From Actinomycetes bacterium (GTDB lineage Bacteria > Actinomycetota > Actinomycetes > Actinomycetales > Actinomycetaceae): a stretch of DNA of 22,725 bases. The notes beneath the pieces are model-generated. The model saw nothing but the letters and a program-made list of their open reading frames with translations, was not told the origin of the DNA and did no database searches. The stretch lies in the NCBI GenBank assembly GCA_023387755.1, contig JAEWHO010000099.1, positions 1 to 22,725 of the forward strand, given 5' to 3'. A program made the position numbers and the translations under genes. Of this stretch, positions 14,959 through 22,722 are shown in pieces; the stretch's first letter is position 1, and each line of letters begins with the position of its first letter.

Positions 14959-15360
14959 GCTTTGGTCGTTGCTGCCGCCCTCATCCAGGACGGCCACCTG
15001 CTCGTCGCGCAGCGCGCCTACCCGCCTGAATTGGCCGGCCTGTGGGAGTTCCCCGGCGGCAAAGTTGAAGACGGTGAAGACCCGGTCACAGCCCTGCGCC
15101 GCGAGATTGAGGAAGAGCTCGGGATCGCCATCGCCGTCGGCACCCAAGTGCCCGGCCCCGAGGGTGGGGATTGGCCCGTCCACGCCGGCCACCGTATGCG
15201 AGTTTTTGTAGCGACGCCGCTCGCCCGCCCGGAATTGAGCAGTGACCATATGAATCTACGCTGGGTGCCGTTATCGCAATCGGCTGATGTGGATTGGATT
15301 CCCGCCGACCGGCCAATCCTCGAACAGCTAAATGCAGCCCTGAAGGCCGGGCAAATGTAA
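14956..15360 (+). CDS. mutT: Nudix hydrolase, MutT type (8-oxo-dGTP diphosphatase)
   Basis: A 134-residue protein with a perfect Nudix box: Gly35, Glu41, Arg49-Glu50, Glu53-Glu54 and Gly56 in the GX5EX7REUXEEXGU pattern. The LWEFPGGK start of the box and the short length match MutT-like enzymes that remove oxidised dGTP from the nucleotide pool and so prevent A:T to C:G transversions. It is cytoplasmic. The start is probably read from a leaderless mRNA (see the TACACT element). It follows the MoxR operon by 35 bases. Other NTP or nucleoside-diphosphate substrates cannot be excluded. Confidence 0.88.
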   Translation: MALVVAAALIQDGHLLVAQRAYPPELAGLWEFPGGKVEDGEDPVTALRREIEEELGIAIAVGTQVPGPEGGDWPVHAGHRMRVFVATPLARPELSSDHMNLRWVPLSQSADVDWIPADRPILEQLNAALKAGQM

Positions 15361-15425
15361 CCCGAATATAGCTCCCGTTGTGAGCACTCCCTCATAGGTG
15401 TAGAAGCGATGAGCCGTCGATAGCG

Positions 15426-15465
15426 TTTTAGTATTTCTATACGCGTTTATTGACGCTTATTCACC
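15426..15465 (+). promoter_or_regulatory. AT-rich upstream region of the double phosphatase gene with direct repeats
   Basis: The stretch 15426-15465 is unusually AT-rich for this window and probably holds the promoter. It ends with two adjacent 10-bp units, TTTATTGACG (15446-15455) and CTTATTCACC (15456-15465), agreeing at 7 of 10 positions. Arrays of this size occur in PhoP-bound PHO boxes of actinobacteria, but the match here is weak. No convincing -35/-10 pair was found. Confidence 0.3.
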
Positions 15466-15482
15466 TCAATGAGGAGCCCTCT

Positions 15483-17924
15483 ATGATTCCAGATTATTGC
15501 GTCTCGGATTTACCAAATACCGGGGCTTCTATTGCTGCACTTGTGGTGCTAGCTGCACTATTTCTTTGCGCCGGATGGGCCTTGCGTAAAGGTCGGCGTC
15601 GGGCCGGGTTAGCTGCTTTCGCGGCACTTACTCTAACCCCGCTGACTCTCCTGGGCATCCAGCCCGCGCACGCCAATGACGGCGGCACGCCGGACTGTCC
15701 GCCCGGGTACCACTACGTGCCCCCGAAGCCGGCCCCCACACCAGCACCAACACCGACACCCACGCCGACCGCTGCGCCTACCCCCACGCCGGCCCCGACC
15801 CCGGGCGGACCGACCATCGTCGCTGATGAGATCGGCTACCAGGGGCTCGAGCTGAACGTCACCGGCACCGGCTTTACCGGCACCGCCCCTGTCACCATCA
15901 CCCTCGATGACGGCACCCCCATCCACGCCACTGCCACGGACGGTACCTTCACCGATGCGTTCACGATCCCCAGCGCCACCTACGTGGGCCAGCATACGGT
16001 CACGGCCACGCAGGGTGATCTCACCGCCACCACCACCGTCATGATCCAGCGTGACCCGCAGGCTCAGGCGGAGCGCGGTAAGGAACTGCAAGAACCCACC
16101 ACCTACCAGATGAACGCCTACGGGATTGGCGCTCACAGCGGCAGCGGTATCGTCAACTGGGATATCGCCAAAGCCACCGTGCGTGCCTACTACGGCTGGG
16201 ATGCCAAGGCCGGGAAAGTAAACCTCACCGATTCTCCTTATATCCAGGAGATGAAGGGCCTGACCGCACAGTGGTCAGGTAAGGTCAAGCGGCAGTGTGA
16301 AGCCGCCGTAGCCGCCGGCCAGAAACCGGTTGCTGTTTTTGATACGGATGACACCACGCTGTACAGCTACGAGTTCGAAGAAGCCATCGAGTTCGCGTTC
16401 CACCCGGCAAAGGCTTTGGCCTGGTACGAGGGTAAAACCTATACTGATCCCGGCACCGGCCGCGTCTTCGATTACACGAACCCGGCGGGTGGACCCAACT
16501 ATATGCCGGCCACCCCGGGCATGATCGACGTCGTCAAGGCCGCCAAGGCCGGCGGGTGCACGATCATCGGCCTCACTGGCCGCGGCGTGGACCTGGCCGA
16601 TTACAGCTTGGAAAATCTCAAGCGCGCCGGCTACGTAGATGAGGCGGGCCAGCCGATCTTCACCAAGGCTAACTACTTCACCAACTCGGGTAAGTTCCAG
16701 CAGGGTTACGGCGGCGATACCGGCCAGGCCACCTTCGACCTCGGCCCCGACGGCCTCGGATTCTGCACCACCCGTTCGCCCAAGTGCCAGACGGTCGAGT
16801 TTAAGGCCGGCACCCGCGAACACCTGCAGGCAGATCTCGGCTACACCGTCGTCGGCTCCTTTGGCGACCAGTGGTCGGATCTACAGGGTGGGCGCGCCCA
16901 AGCCTGGTACAAGCTGCCTAACCCGTCCTACTACCTGCCCGACGGCGTCTATGACCGCAAGGATCAGCCCACCTACACCGGCAGCCACCCGCTGGCCGGT
17001 TGGGAAGCTAAGGACCGCGCCGCCGGTATGGCCCCGGCTACCGTGAGCTACACGATCGCCGACGACGGTTTTAGCGGCAAAGCAGCGGGTGTGAAGGGCG
17101 ATTCCCTGCCCAATATGGATATCGTCAAAGCGAACCTGCGCACCTACTACAACTCCGGCGGCAACCGGGATCTCAAGGTCCCCGCCGGGATCGCCAATAA
17201 ATCCGAGTCCCCCTACATCACTGAGATGAAGGGCGTCCAAGATAAGGTGATTCCCGACGTCGCCGCCCAGTGCAAGTCCTTGGCTGCTAAGGGCGCGAAG
17301 CCCGCGGTGGTCTTTGATACGGACGACACCACCCTGTCCACCTACGATATGGAAGATTACGGCATGAACTGGGCCTTTACGCCGGCCCTCCAGGATGCCT
17401 ACTTCTTTGCCACCGAGCCCTTCACTAAGGGATTCGGGCCGTTCCCAGCCCCCTACACGACCGGGGAACATATCGTGGGCGCGGACGGTAAGGCCTACAA
17501 CTACCTGGTGGAAAGCCCCGGTATGCCGCGTCTGGTCAAGGAACTGAAGGCAGCGGGCTGTGAGGTCTTTGGCCTGACCGGCCGCAAGACCCACCAGGCG
17601 CAGTACTCGGTGGATAACCTCACCCATGCAGGCTACGTGGATGACGCCGGTAAGCCGCTGTTCACCATCGACAAGTTCTTCACCAAGTTCACCGGTAAGG
17701 GCACCGACACGATGCCTGACTACCTGGTGAAGCCGTGCGCTGCGGATGTGGAGAAGTACGGTAAGTGCAAGACGGTGGCGTTCAAGTCCGGCACCCGCGC
17801 ACATATCGAGAACGACCTCGGCTACAACATCGTCGCTAACTTCGGCGATCAGTGGACCGATCTACGTGGCGGCTACGCCGACCTCGAAACCAAACTCCCC
17901 AACCCGACCTACTACCTGCCCTAG
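15483..17924 (+). CDS. Secreted protein with two tandem HAD acid phosphatase domains and an N-terminal LPXTG-type signal
   Basis: An 813-residue exported protein. Residues 10-14 are LPNTG, followed by a hydrophobic stretch (about 15-34) and RKGRRR (35-40), then a second hydrophobic stretch ending AHA|ND, a good signal peptidase I site after residue 64. Next come a Pro/Thr-rich linker (about 75-105), an Ig-like beta domain (about 110-195), and two acid phosphatase (class B/IIIB-like) HAD domains. Both keep all catalytic motifs: domain 1 has Asp287 in DTDDT, Thr365 in LTGR, Lys441 and GDQWSD at 461-466; domain 2 has Asp612, Thr699, Lys768 and GDQWTD at 788-793. The ATG at 15483 has GAGGAG six bases upstream. 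A TTG at 15582 would give a conventional signal peptide only. It probably releases phosphate from organic phosphates outside the membrane. Confidence 0.88.
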   Translation: MIPDYCVSDLPNTGASIAALVVLAALFLCAGWALRKGRRRAGLAAFAALTLTPLTLLGIQPAHANDGGTPDCPPGYHYVPPKPAPTPAPTPTPTPTAAPTPTPAPTPGGPTIVADEIGYQGLELNVTGTGFTGTAPVTITLDDGTPIHATATDGTFTDAFTIPSATYVGQHTVTATQGDLTATTTVMIQRDPQAQAERGKELQEPTTYQMNAYGIGAHSGSGIVNWDIAKATVRAYYGWDAKAGKVNLTDSPYIQEMKGLTAQWSGKVKRQCEAAVAAGQKPVAVFDTDDTTLYSYEFEEAIEFAFHPAKALAWYEGKTYTDPGTGRVFDYTNPAGGPNYMPATPGMIDVVKAAKAGGCTIIGLTGRGVDLADYSLENLKRAGYVDEAGQPIFTKANYFTNSGKFQQGYGGDTGQATFDLGPDGLGFCTTRSPKCQTVEFKAGTREHLQADLGYTVVGSFGDQWSDLQGGRAQAWYKLPNPSYYLPDGVYDRKDQPTYTGSHPLAGWEAKDRAAGMAPATVSYTIADDGFSGKAAGVKGDSLPNMDIVKANLRTYYNSGGNRDLKVPAGIANKSESPYITEMKGVQDKVIPDVAAQCKSLAAKGAKPAVVFDTDDTTLSTYDMEDYGMNWAFTPALQDAYFFATEPFTKGFGPFPAPYTTGEHIVGADGKAYNYLVESPGMPRLVKELKAAGCEVFGLTGRKTHQAQYSVDNLTHAGYVDDAGKPLFTIDKFFTKFTGKGTDTMPDYLVKPCAADVEKYGKCKTVAFKSGTRAHIENDLGYNIVANFGDQWTDLRGGYADLETKLPNPTYYLP

Positions 17925-17934
17925 TGGCAATACT

Positions 17935-17986
17935 GAAGCCCCCGGCCGGCTCCTTTTCGGAACTGGCCGGGGGCTTCGGGTTGTCT
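17935..17986. terminator. Strong hairpin terminator, probably bidirectional
   Basis: GAAGCCCCCGGCC (17935-17947) pairs perfectly over 13 bp with GGCCGGGGGCTTC (17965-17977) around a 17-base loop, followed by a short T-containing stretch (GGGTTGTCT). It lies 10 bases after the phosphatase stop and ends close to the stop of the convergent yqeB, so it can serve both. Confidence 0.85.
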
Positions 17987-18761
17987 AGGCTACCAGTGGC
18001 GTAAGCTGCCGGAACTGCTGATGCAGGGGGCGCAGTCCGGGGCGGTGCATATCGCGTACCATCACGCCTTTGCTCACCAGTCGGCGCCGCAATAACTCCG
18101 CATCCCCCTGCGATCCGTTCTTCACCGCGTGGGCGCGGGCTTCGAGGAGTTTGCGCACGTCCTCGGTGATGAGGCTGTTCTCGCTAACGGTGGTGAAATC
18201 GTGTTCGTGCAGGTCATGGCGGTGAATGCTGCCGTACCCTGCCCGCCGGAGGGCGGCTAGGAGTGCGCCCCGGTCGAGGTCATTGCGAACCCGCGCGAGT
18301 TCGACGTCGTCGTCGCCATAAATCACGATATCGCGGGCCACGGAAATGTGGCGGATCGCGTGGGCTTTCACGCGTACATTCGCGTCATCCCACCACAGTT
18401 CGAGTTCGTCTGGGCAGACCTTCATACGCAGCGCTTCGGCTATCATCGTGGCTGCAAAGAGAGCCCCACCGATACCGCCTGCTGCCGTAGTGATGAGGAC
18501 GCCCCAGGTGGGGCCGCTATCAGCGTGGAAACCGAGGAGGATGCCCGCATCCAGCCATCCCCAGCCATCCGCGACGGCGATAAGGGTGCCCGCTAAGAAT
18601 CCGAGAAGGGCCCCAACGGTGGGGCCGAGGGTTGCGATAAGCGCCCGGTGCCAGCGCGAGGATCGAACGGTAATAGGGCTGAGACATTCGGGTGACGCGG
18701 TGCCAGGAGTAGTCGCCTGGACCGGGGCGGTAACAGTGGCCGGAGCCTTCGTCGTCGTCAT
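17985..18761 (-). CDS. YqeB family protein (membrane PH-like and CysS C-terminal-like domains)
   Basis: A 258-residue protein with a Thr/Pro-rich N-terminus, two membrane segments (about 44-65 and 85-108), a small beta domain with LELWWDDANVRVKAHAIRHI and GDDDVELARVRND that fits a bacterial PH-like fold, and a helical C-terminus (LLEARAHAVKNGSQGDAELLRRRLVSKGVMVRD in shorter pieces) like the C-terminal part of CysS. This layout matches actinobacterial YqeB proteins, whose function is unknown. The ATG at 18761 has GGAGGGAG six bases upstream. It is a single gene, divergent from the catalase gene across 249 bases. Confidence 0.75.
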   Translation of the reverse strand: MTTTKAPATVTAPVQATTPGTASPECLSPITVRSSRWHRALIATLGPTVGALLGFLAGTLIAVADGWGWLDAGILLGFHADSGPTWGVLITTAAGGIGGALFAATMIAEALRMKVCPDELELWWDDANVRVKAHAIRHISVARDIVIYGDDDVELARVRNDLDRGALLAALRRAGYGSIHRHDLHEHDFTTVSENSLITEDVRKLLEARAHAVKNGSQGDAELLRRRLVSKGVMVRDMHRPGLRPLHQQFRQLTPLVA

Positions 18762-18788
18762 GATTATCTCCCTCCATCTGAGGAGGCT

Positions 18789-18854
18789 GAAGAAGCACTC
18801 CCCTGACTACTTCCATCCTGTGCCCTGGCGCGTGCTTCTTCATCAGGCAGGGGA
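18789..18854. promoter_or_regulatory. Interleaved inverted repeats in the yqeB-katA intergenic region
   Basis: GAAGAAGCAC (18789-18798) is exactly complementary to GTGCTTCTTC (18832-18841). The adjoining TCCCCTG (18799-18805) is exactly complementary to CAGGGGA (18848-18854). The order A-B-A'-B' means the stems interleave, so they would form a pseudoknot or two alternative structures, not one hairpin. It lies 28 bases upstream of yqeB and well upstream of the catalase start. Confidence 0.55.
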
Positions 18855-18874
18855 GCGAAAAACCGGGGGTGATA

Positions 18875-18897
18875 CATCCTCCCTATGGGGGAGTATG
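18875..18897. promoter_or_regulatory. Inverted repeat upstream of katA
   Basis: CATCCTCCC (18875-18883) and GGGAGTATG (18889-18897) match as an inverted repeat at 8 of 9 positions with a 5-base centre. It sits between the divergent genes and could be an operator; the regulator is unknown. Confidence 0.35.
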
Positions 18898-18965
18898 GGC
18901 CGTAGAAAGAATGACTCGGGTTTCCGGTTGCGCTTTGCACGCACTGTGATGGACTTACAGTAGAG

Positions 18966-18990
18966 CCTTCGCGATTGTTCTAACCGAAGG
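18966..18990 (+). promoter_or_regulatory. Inverted repeat in the katA leader next to the ribosome site
   Basis: CCTTCG (18966-18971) and CGAAGG (18985-18990) form a perfect inverted repeat, extended by GAG/CTC with a small bulge. The hairpin ends just before GGAAGGA (18997-19003), the ribosome site of katA. A TACAGT element near 18955-18960 could be the -10 of the catalase promoter. It may be an operator for a peroxide-responsive regulator or an RNA hairpin. Confidence 0.4.
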
Positions 18991-19010
18991 TGCTCTGGAA
19001 GGACGAAACG

Positions 19011-20573
19011 ATGACTGATATGCCCGCTAATTCTGCCCGTCCCACGGGCTCAAGTAATCTCAATGGTTCCCCGGCGGCCTCAGACCGCAATTCGCTGACC
19101 GTCTCCCCAGACGGCCCCATCGTTCTGCACGATTTCCACCTCATCGACACTCTCGCGCATTTCAACCGAGAGAATATCCCGGAGCGCAAGCCGCACGCTA
19201 AAGGTTCCGGCGCTTTCGGCACCTGGACGACGACGGCGGACGTGTCTGCCTACACCAAGGCGGCGCTCTTCCAGCCGGGCGCATCCTGCCGTATGCTGGC
19301 CCGCTTCTCTACTGTGGCCGGTGAACTGGGCAGCCCCGATACCTGGCGCGATGTGCGCGGATTCGCCCTGAAGTTCTACACCGACGAGGGTAACTACGAC
19401 ATGGTCGGCAATAACACCCCGGTGTTCTTTGTGCGCGACCCCATGAAATTCCCGCATTTCATCCGCTCCCAAAAACGCCTGCCGGATTCCGGCCTGCGCG
19501 ACCAAGACATGCAGTGGGATTTTTGGACTCTTAACCCCGAATCCGCCCACCAGGTCACCTATCTGATGGGGGATCGTGGTTTGCCCAAGACGTGGCGCAC
19601 CATGAACGGCTACTCCTCGCACACCTACCAGTGGATTAACGCGGATGGTGAGCGCTTCTGGGTGAAGTACCACTTCCACAGCCAGCAGGGTGTGGAAAAT
19701 ATGGAGGCCGCTGAGGCCACCCGCGTGGCCGGAACCGACTCGGACTTCCACCGCCGTGACCTCTTCGAAGCCATCAAACGCGGCGATTACCCGCGCTGGG
19801 TGCTCTCGGTGCAGGTTATGCCCTATGAGGACGCCAAAACCTACCGTTTCAACCCCTTTGACCTCACCAAGGTGTGGCCGCATGAGGACTACCCGCTGAT
19901 CGAGGTCGGCGTGATGGAGTTGAACGAGAATCCCACCAATCACTTCGCGCAGATTGAACAGGCCGCTTTCTCCCCGGCCAACCTGGTGCCCGGGATTGGT
20001 TTCTCACCGGATAAGATGCTGCTCGGCCGCGTTTTCGCCTATGCCGATGCCCACCGCGCCCGCGTGGGCACGAACTTCCACCAGCTCCCGGTCAACCGGT
20101 CCATTCCCGACGCCGATTCCTACACCTTCGACGGCGCTATGAACTTCGACCAGCACGATGCCCGCGCCACCTACGCGCCCAACTCCAAGGGGCACAGCTA
20201 CGCCGATCAAGAGGGCGTCATGGATAACAGCTGGCAGGTTGATGGCGAAATGATGCGGCAGGCGTACACGCTGCGCGCCGATGACGATGACTTCTCCCAG
20301 CCCGGCACCCTGGTGCGCGAGGTTATGGACGACGCCCAGCGCGATCGCCTGGTGGAGACGGTCGGTGGCATTATCGACCAGCTTTCGGATGAGGTACGTG
20401 AGCGGGTCTTCTGGTATTGGCGCAGTATCGACCAGACCATCGGTGACCGTATCGAGCAGTTCTGGCGGGATAACTGCCCGGCTGCCCCGAACCCGGGTGG
20501 GGCCGCTGATGAGGCGCAGAAGGCCGCCGATGCCGGAACCGTTGCGGGTGAGGAAACCGCGGCAGATCACTAG
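19011..20573 (+). CDS. katA: Monofunctional heme catalase, small-subunit type
   Basis: A 520-residue typical catalase (2 H2O2 to 2 H2O + O2). The distal His62 (PHAKGSGAFG), the conserved Asn pair at 134-135 in DMVGNNTPVFF, and the heme-ligand Tyr344 in RVFAYADAHR are all present, so it should be active. Length and lack of a C-terminal flavodoxin-like domain fit the small-subunit clade. The last ~30 residues are Ala-, Glu- and Gly-rich and variable. The start ATG at 19011 has GGAAGGA seven bases upstream. It is monocistronic, with inverted repeats in its upstream region and a strong terminator 84 bases downstream. It is cytoplasmic, as no signal peptide is seen. Confidence 0.95.
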   Translation: MTDMPANSARPTGSSNLNGSPAASDRNSLTVSPDGPIVLHDFHLIDTLAHFNRENIPERKPHAKGSGAFGTWTTTADVSAYTKAALFQPGASCRMLARFSTVAGELGSPDTWRDVRGFALKFYTDEGNYDMVGNNTPVFFVRDPMKFPHFIRSQKRLPDSGLRDQDMQWDFWTLNPESAHQVTYLMGDRGLPKTWRTMNGYSSHTYQWINADGERFWVKYHFHSQQGVENMEAAEATRVAGTDSDFHRRDLFEAIKRGDYPRWVLSVQVMPYEDAKTYRFNPFDLTKVWPHEDYPLIEVGVMELNENPTNHFAQIEQAAFSPANLVPGIGFSPDKMLLGRVFAYADAHRARVGTNFHQLPVNRSIPDADSYTFDGAMNFDQHDARATYAPNSKGHSYADQEGVMDNSWQVDGEMMRQAYTLRADDDDFSQPGTLVREVMDDAQRDRLVETVGGIIDQLSDEVRERVFWYWRSIDQTIGDRIEQFWRDNCPAAPNPGGAADEAQKAADAGTVAGEETAADH

Positions 20574-20656
20574 ACGGGTGAAACCGTAGCGCATCGCTGC
20601 TTGGCCCAGGTTGGCCGAGTAGATCGCTACACCGGTCTAGATTCCTCGACGACGCC

Positions 20657-20690
20657 GGCCCTGCCCGCACCATGGGGTGCGGGCAGGGCC
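20657..20690 (+). terminator. Perfect 15-bp GC hairpin terminator after katA
   Basis: GGCCCTGCCCGCACC (20657-20671) pairs without a mismatch with GGTGCGGGCAGGGCC (20676-20690) around the loop ATGG. No U-tract follows, as is common for terminators in high-GC actinobacteria. Confidence 0.8.
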
Positions 20691-20716
20691 CAGGTGTATG
20701 CGGGCAGATTTTCCGC

Positions 20717-20746
20717 TGGTCAGCCATCAGCGCTAGTCGGTATTAT
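20717..20746 (+). promoter_or_regulatory. Putative promoter of the LTA-synthase-like gene
   Basis: TGGTCA (20717-20722) and TATTAT (20741-20746) are separated by 18 bases and lie 36 bases upstream of the ATG at 20782. The -10 is a good match; the -35 is moderate. The gap after the terminator (20691-20781) holds nothing else recognisable. Confidence 0.45.
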
Positions 20747-20781
20747 GTGCCTGTTCTTCCGCTGTATACCCCACGACTTAG

Positions 20782-22641
20782 ATGCTTGTTTTTCTTAACC
20801 AATGTGTGCTTGTCGCAGTCACGGCGCTGGGACTTTGGTTGTTCTCTCGCCGCTGGCCGCTGCTCTTCCTGGGCGCTCTCGGCGGCGTCGTCGGGCAGGC
20901 TTTACTGGTGGTTTTTCTCGCTTCCACCGGAACGAACGTCTATGGTTTCGGCCATATGCACTGGGGCCAGTATGTGATCGGCGGGATTCCCGCTGCCTTG
21001 CTCGTGGCGCTCCCCGCACTGCTGGCCCGGCCCTACATCACGGTGACTCAACGTCACCGATCGGCATTGCGCACATCCCTAACCGGACTGGCCGCGAGCC
21101 TTGCTGGCGCGCTCGCGGGTGCTCTGTGTGGGGGCGCGATTTTCCTTGCCCCATGGGCCCCGAACATAATGCCCCCGATCAGTGGTGCGCAGGTGCTGTT
21201 CTTCCTTCTCGGTGGGGATATTGGGGTTGCGGACGTTGATATCACGCCATTGTGGCGCCTGATTTTGCCTCCTATCGCGGCGCTTGCGGTGGCCGGGGCA
21301 GCTATCGGGGCCGCAGTGGGGACTTTCCGTTTCACTGCCGGGCGCAGCGCCCGCCTTGCGACCAATCCGACCGATACCCACCGCGGCGTTAGCGCGGCTG
21401 ACGCGGCCGAGGATCGACCTCGCCGGGTGCGGTTGAGCCGGTGGGGGGTGAGTGTAGCGGCGGTATTCACCGCTGTGGCAACCGTGGTGCTCCTGGTCCA
21501 GGTGCCGCTGGTGCAGGCAGCGGGTGTATGGCTGCATTCTTCGAACTTTGTGGAGGAACACTATATCGCCCCCACGGACGATATTCTCCACTTCCCGGAT
21601 AAGCCCAAGAACCTGATTCACATTTACATGGAGTCGGTGGAAAACTCGTTCTACTCCCAGGCAGACGGCGGCTATTTCAACCAGAACTACATGCCTGATC
21701 TGGCCCAGCTTACCGACGAGAACACCACATTTTCCCACCAGGAGGGCTACGGCGGTCCGCTACAGACAATCGGAGCGGACCATTCCCTTGCCGGGATGTT
21801 GAATTTCCAGGCGGGCGTACCGATGCTCCCGCATTTCTACGACAACTCGAATTATGGGCGTATGTCCTACCCGGATTTTCGTCACCTTGGCGATATTCTC
21901 CACGACCACGGGTACGTCAACGAGCTCATGCTCGGTTCTAGGGCTACTTGGCATAATATGGGCGACTATTACCGCCGGCACGGGAACTTCGAGGTCTTCG
22001 ACTATTACACCGCTCAGGAACGGCAGCTCATCTCGCCCCACTACCTGGTGTGGTGGGGGTTTGAGGACGATAAACTCTACGAATTCGCCAAGGATGAAAT
22101 GACGCGACTGGCACACGGGGGCAAGCCCTTCTATTTCGTGCTAGAGAATGCGGACACCCACGCACCGGGCGGATATGTTTCACCGAAAATGACCGAGCGG
22201 CCCGCCAACCAGCAACTGCTCAATGTGGTCCACTACTCACAGCAGGAAACCGTCGCTTTAGTCCGCTGGATTCAGCAGCAGGACTGGTATAAGGACACCG
22301 TTATTGTGGTGACCGGCGACCATCAATCCCACGACACCGACTTCTTCACCCAAGTAGACCCCGCCTATCAGCGCACAATCGTCAATACGTTTATTAATTC
22401 TGCGGTGCCCAACCCGGATCGAGAGCGCACCCATAATCGCCAGTTCGCGCCTTTCGATTTCTTCCCCACTATCGTTGCCGCCTTGGGAATTACGATCGAC
22501 GGCGATCGTCTGGGGTTGGGCACGAATCTGTACTCAGACCGCAAAACACTACTTGAGCAGTACGGGGCAGATACGGTGCAGGACGCCTTCTCCCGCCGTA
22601 ATCCCTTCTACGAAAACCACCGGCCCCAGCGTCTGGAATAA
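20782..22641 (+). CDS. LTA synthase family protein (sulfatase-fold glycerophosphate/phosphoglycerol transferase)
   Basis: A 619-residue membrane protein. About the first 255 residues hold roughly six membrane segments, followed by an extracellular alkaline-phosphatase/sulfatase domain. Metal and catalytic positions that can be placed include Glu284 in IYMESVENSF, Asp458 and His460 in NADTHAPGG, and Asp513-His514 in TGDHQSHD. Family members move phosphoglycerol onto lipoteichoic acid, glycolipid or glucan. Where related enzymes have the Thr nucleophile (GTGWTIAGM-like), this one reads GADHSLAGM, with Ser335. The ATG has no Shine-Dalgarno upstream. It is a single gene behind its own promoter-like sequence. 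The acceptor cannot be inferred, and many actinobacteria lack classical LTA. Confidence 0.85.
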   Translation: MLVFLNQCVLVAVTALGLWLFSRRWPLLFLGALGGVVGQALLVVFLASTGTNVYGFGHMHWGQYVIGGIPAALLVALPALLARPYITVTQRHRSALRTSLTGLAASLAGALAGALCGGAIFLAPWAPNIMPPISGAQVLFFLLGGDIGVADVDITPLWRLILPPIAALAVAGAAIGAAVGTFRFTAGRSARLATNPTDTHRGVSAADAAEDRPRRVRLSRWGVSVAAVFTAVATVVLLVQVPLVQAAGVWLHSSNFVEEHYIAPTDDILHFPDKPKNLIHIYMESVENSFYSQADGGYFNQNYMPDLAQLTDENTTFSHQEGYGGPLQTIGADHSLAGMLNFQAGVPMLPHFYDNSNYGRMSYPDFRHLGDILHDHGYVNELMLGSRATWHNMGDYYRRHGNFEVFDYYTAQERQLISPHYLVWWGFEDDKLYEFAKDEMTRLAHGGKPFYFVLENADTHAPGGYVSPKMTERPANQQLLNVVHYSQQETVALVRWIQQQDWYKDTVIVVTGDHQSHDTDFFTQVDPAYQRTIVNTFINSAVPNPDRERTHNRQFAPFDFFPTIVAALGITIDGDRLGLGTNLYSDRKTLLEQYGADTVQDAFSRRNPFYENHRPQRLE

Positions 22642-22699
22642 CTGCGGCTATCCCTGACGCGGGGAACAGGTTCAGCCAGTCCCGGTGTCTGGGAATAGC

Positions 22700-22722
22700 G
22701 GGGGGGGGGGGGGGGGGGGGGG
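22700..22722. repeat. Run of 23 G residues at the window end, probable sequencing artefact
   Basis: Twenty-three consecutive G bases followed by CCC close the window, 58 bases after the last stop codon. This resembles a false poly-G tail from two-colour sequencing at a contig end. A genuine homopolymer is possible but less likely. Confidence 0.8.

Noticed and set aside
15731..15810. Tandem CCCACACCG-like repeats as a non-coding repeat element
   Set aside because: They encode the Pro/Thr linker of the phosphatase and keep its frame; ordinary low-complexity coding sequence.
16881..17804. 307-residue minus-strand ORF
   Set aside because: Antisense to the well-supported second phosphatase domain; its translation is Gly/Val/His-rich without motifs.
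19080..19943. 287-residue minus-strand ORF
   Set aside because: Antisense to catalase, whose catalytic residues are all in place on the plus strand.
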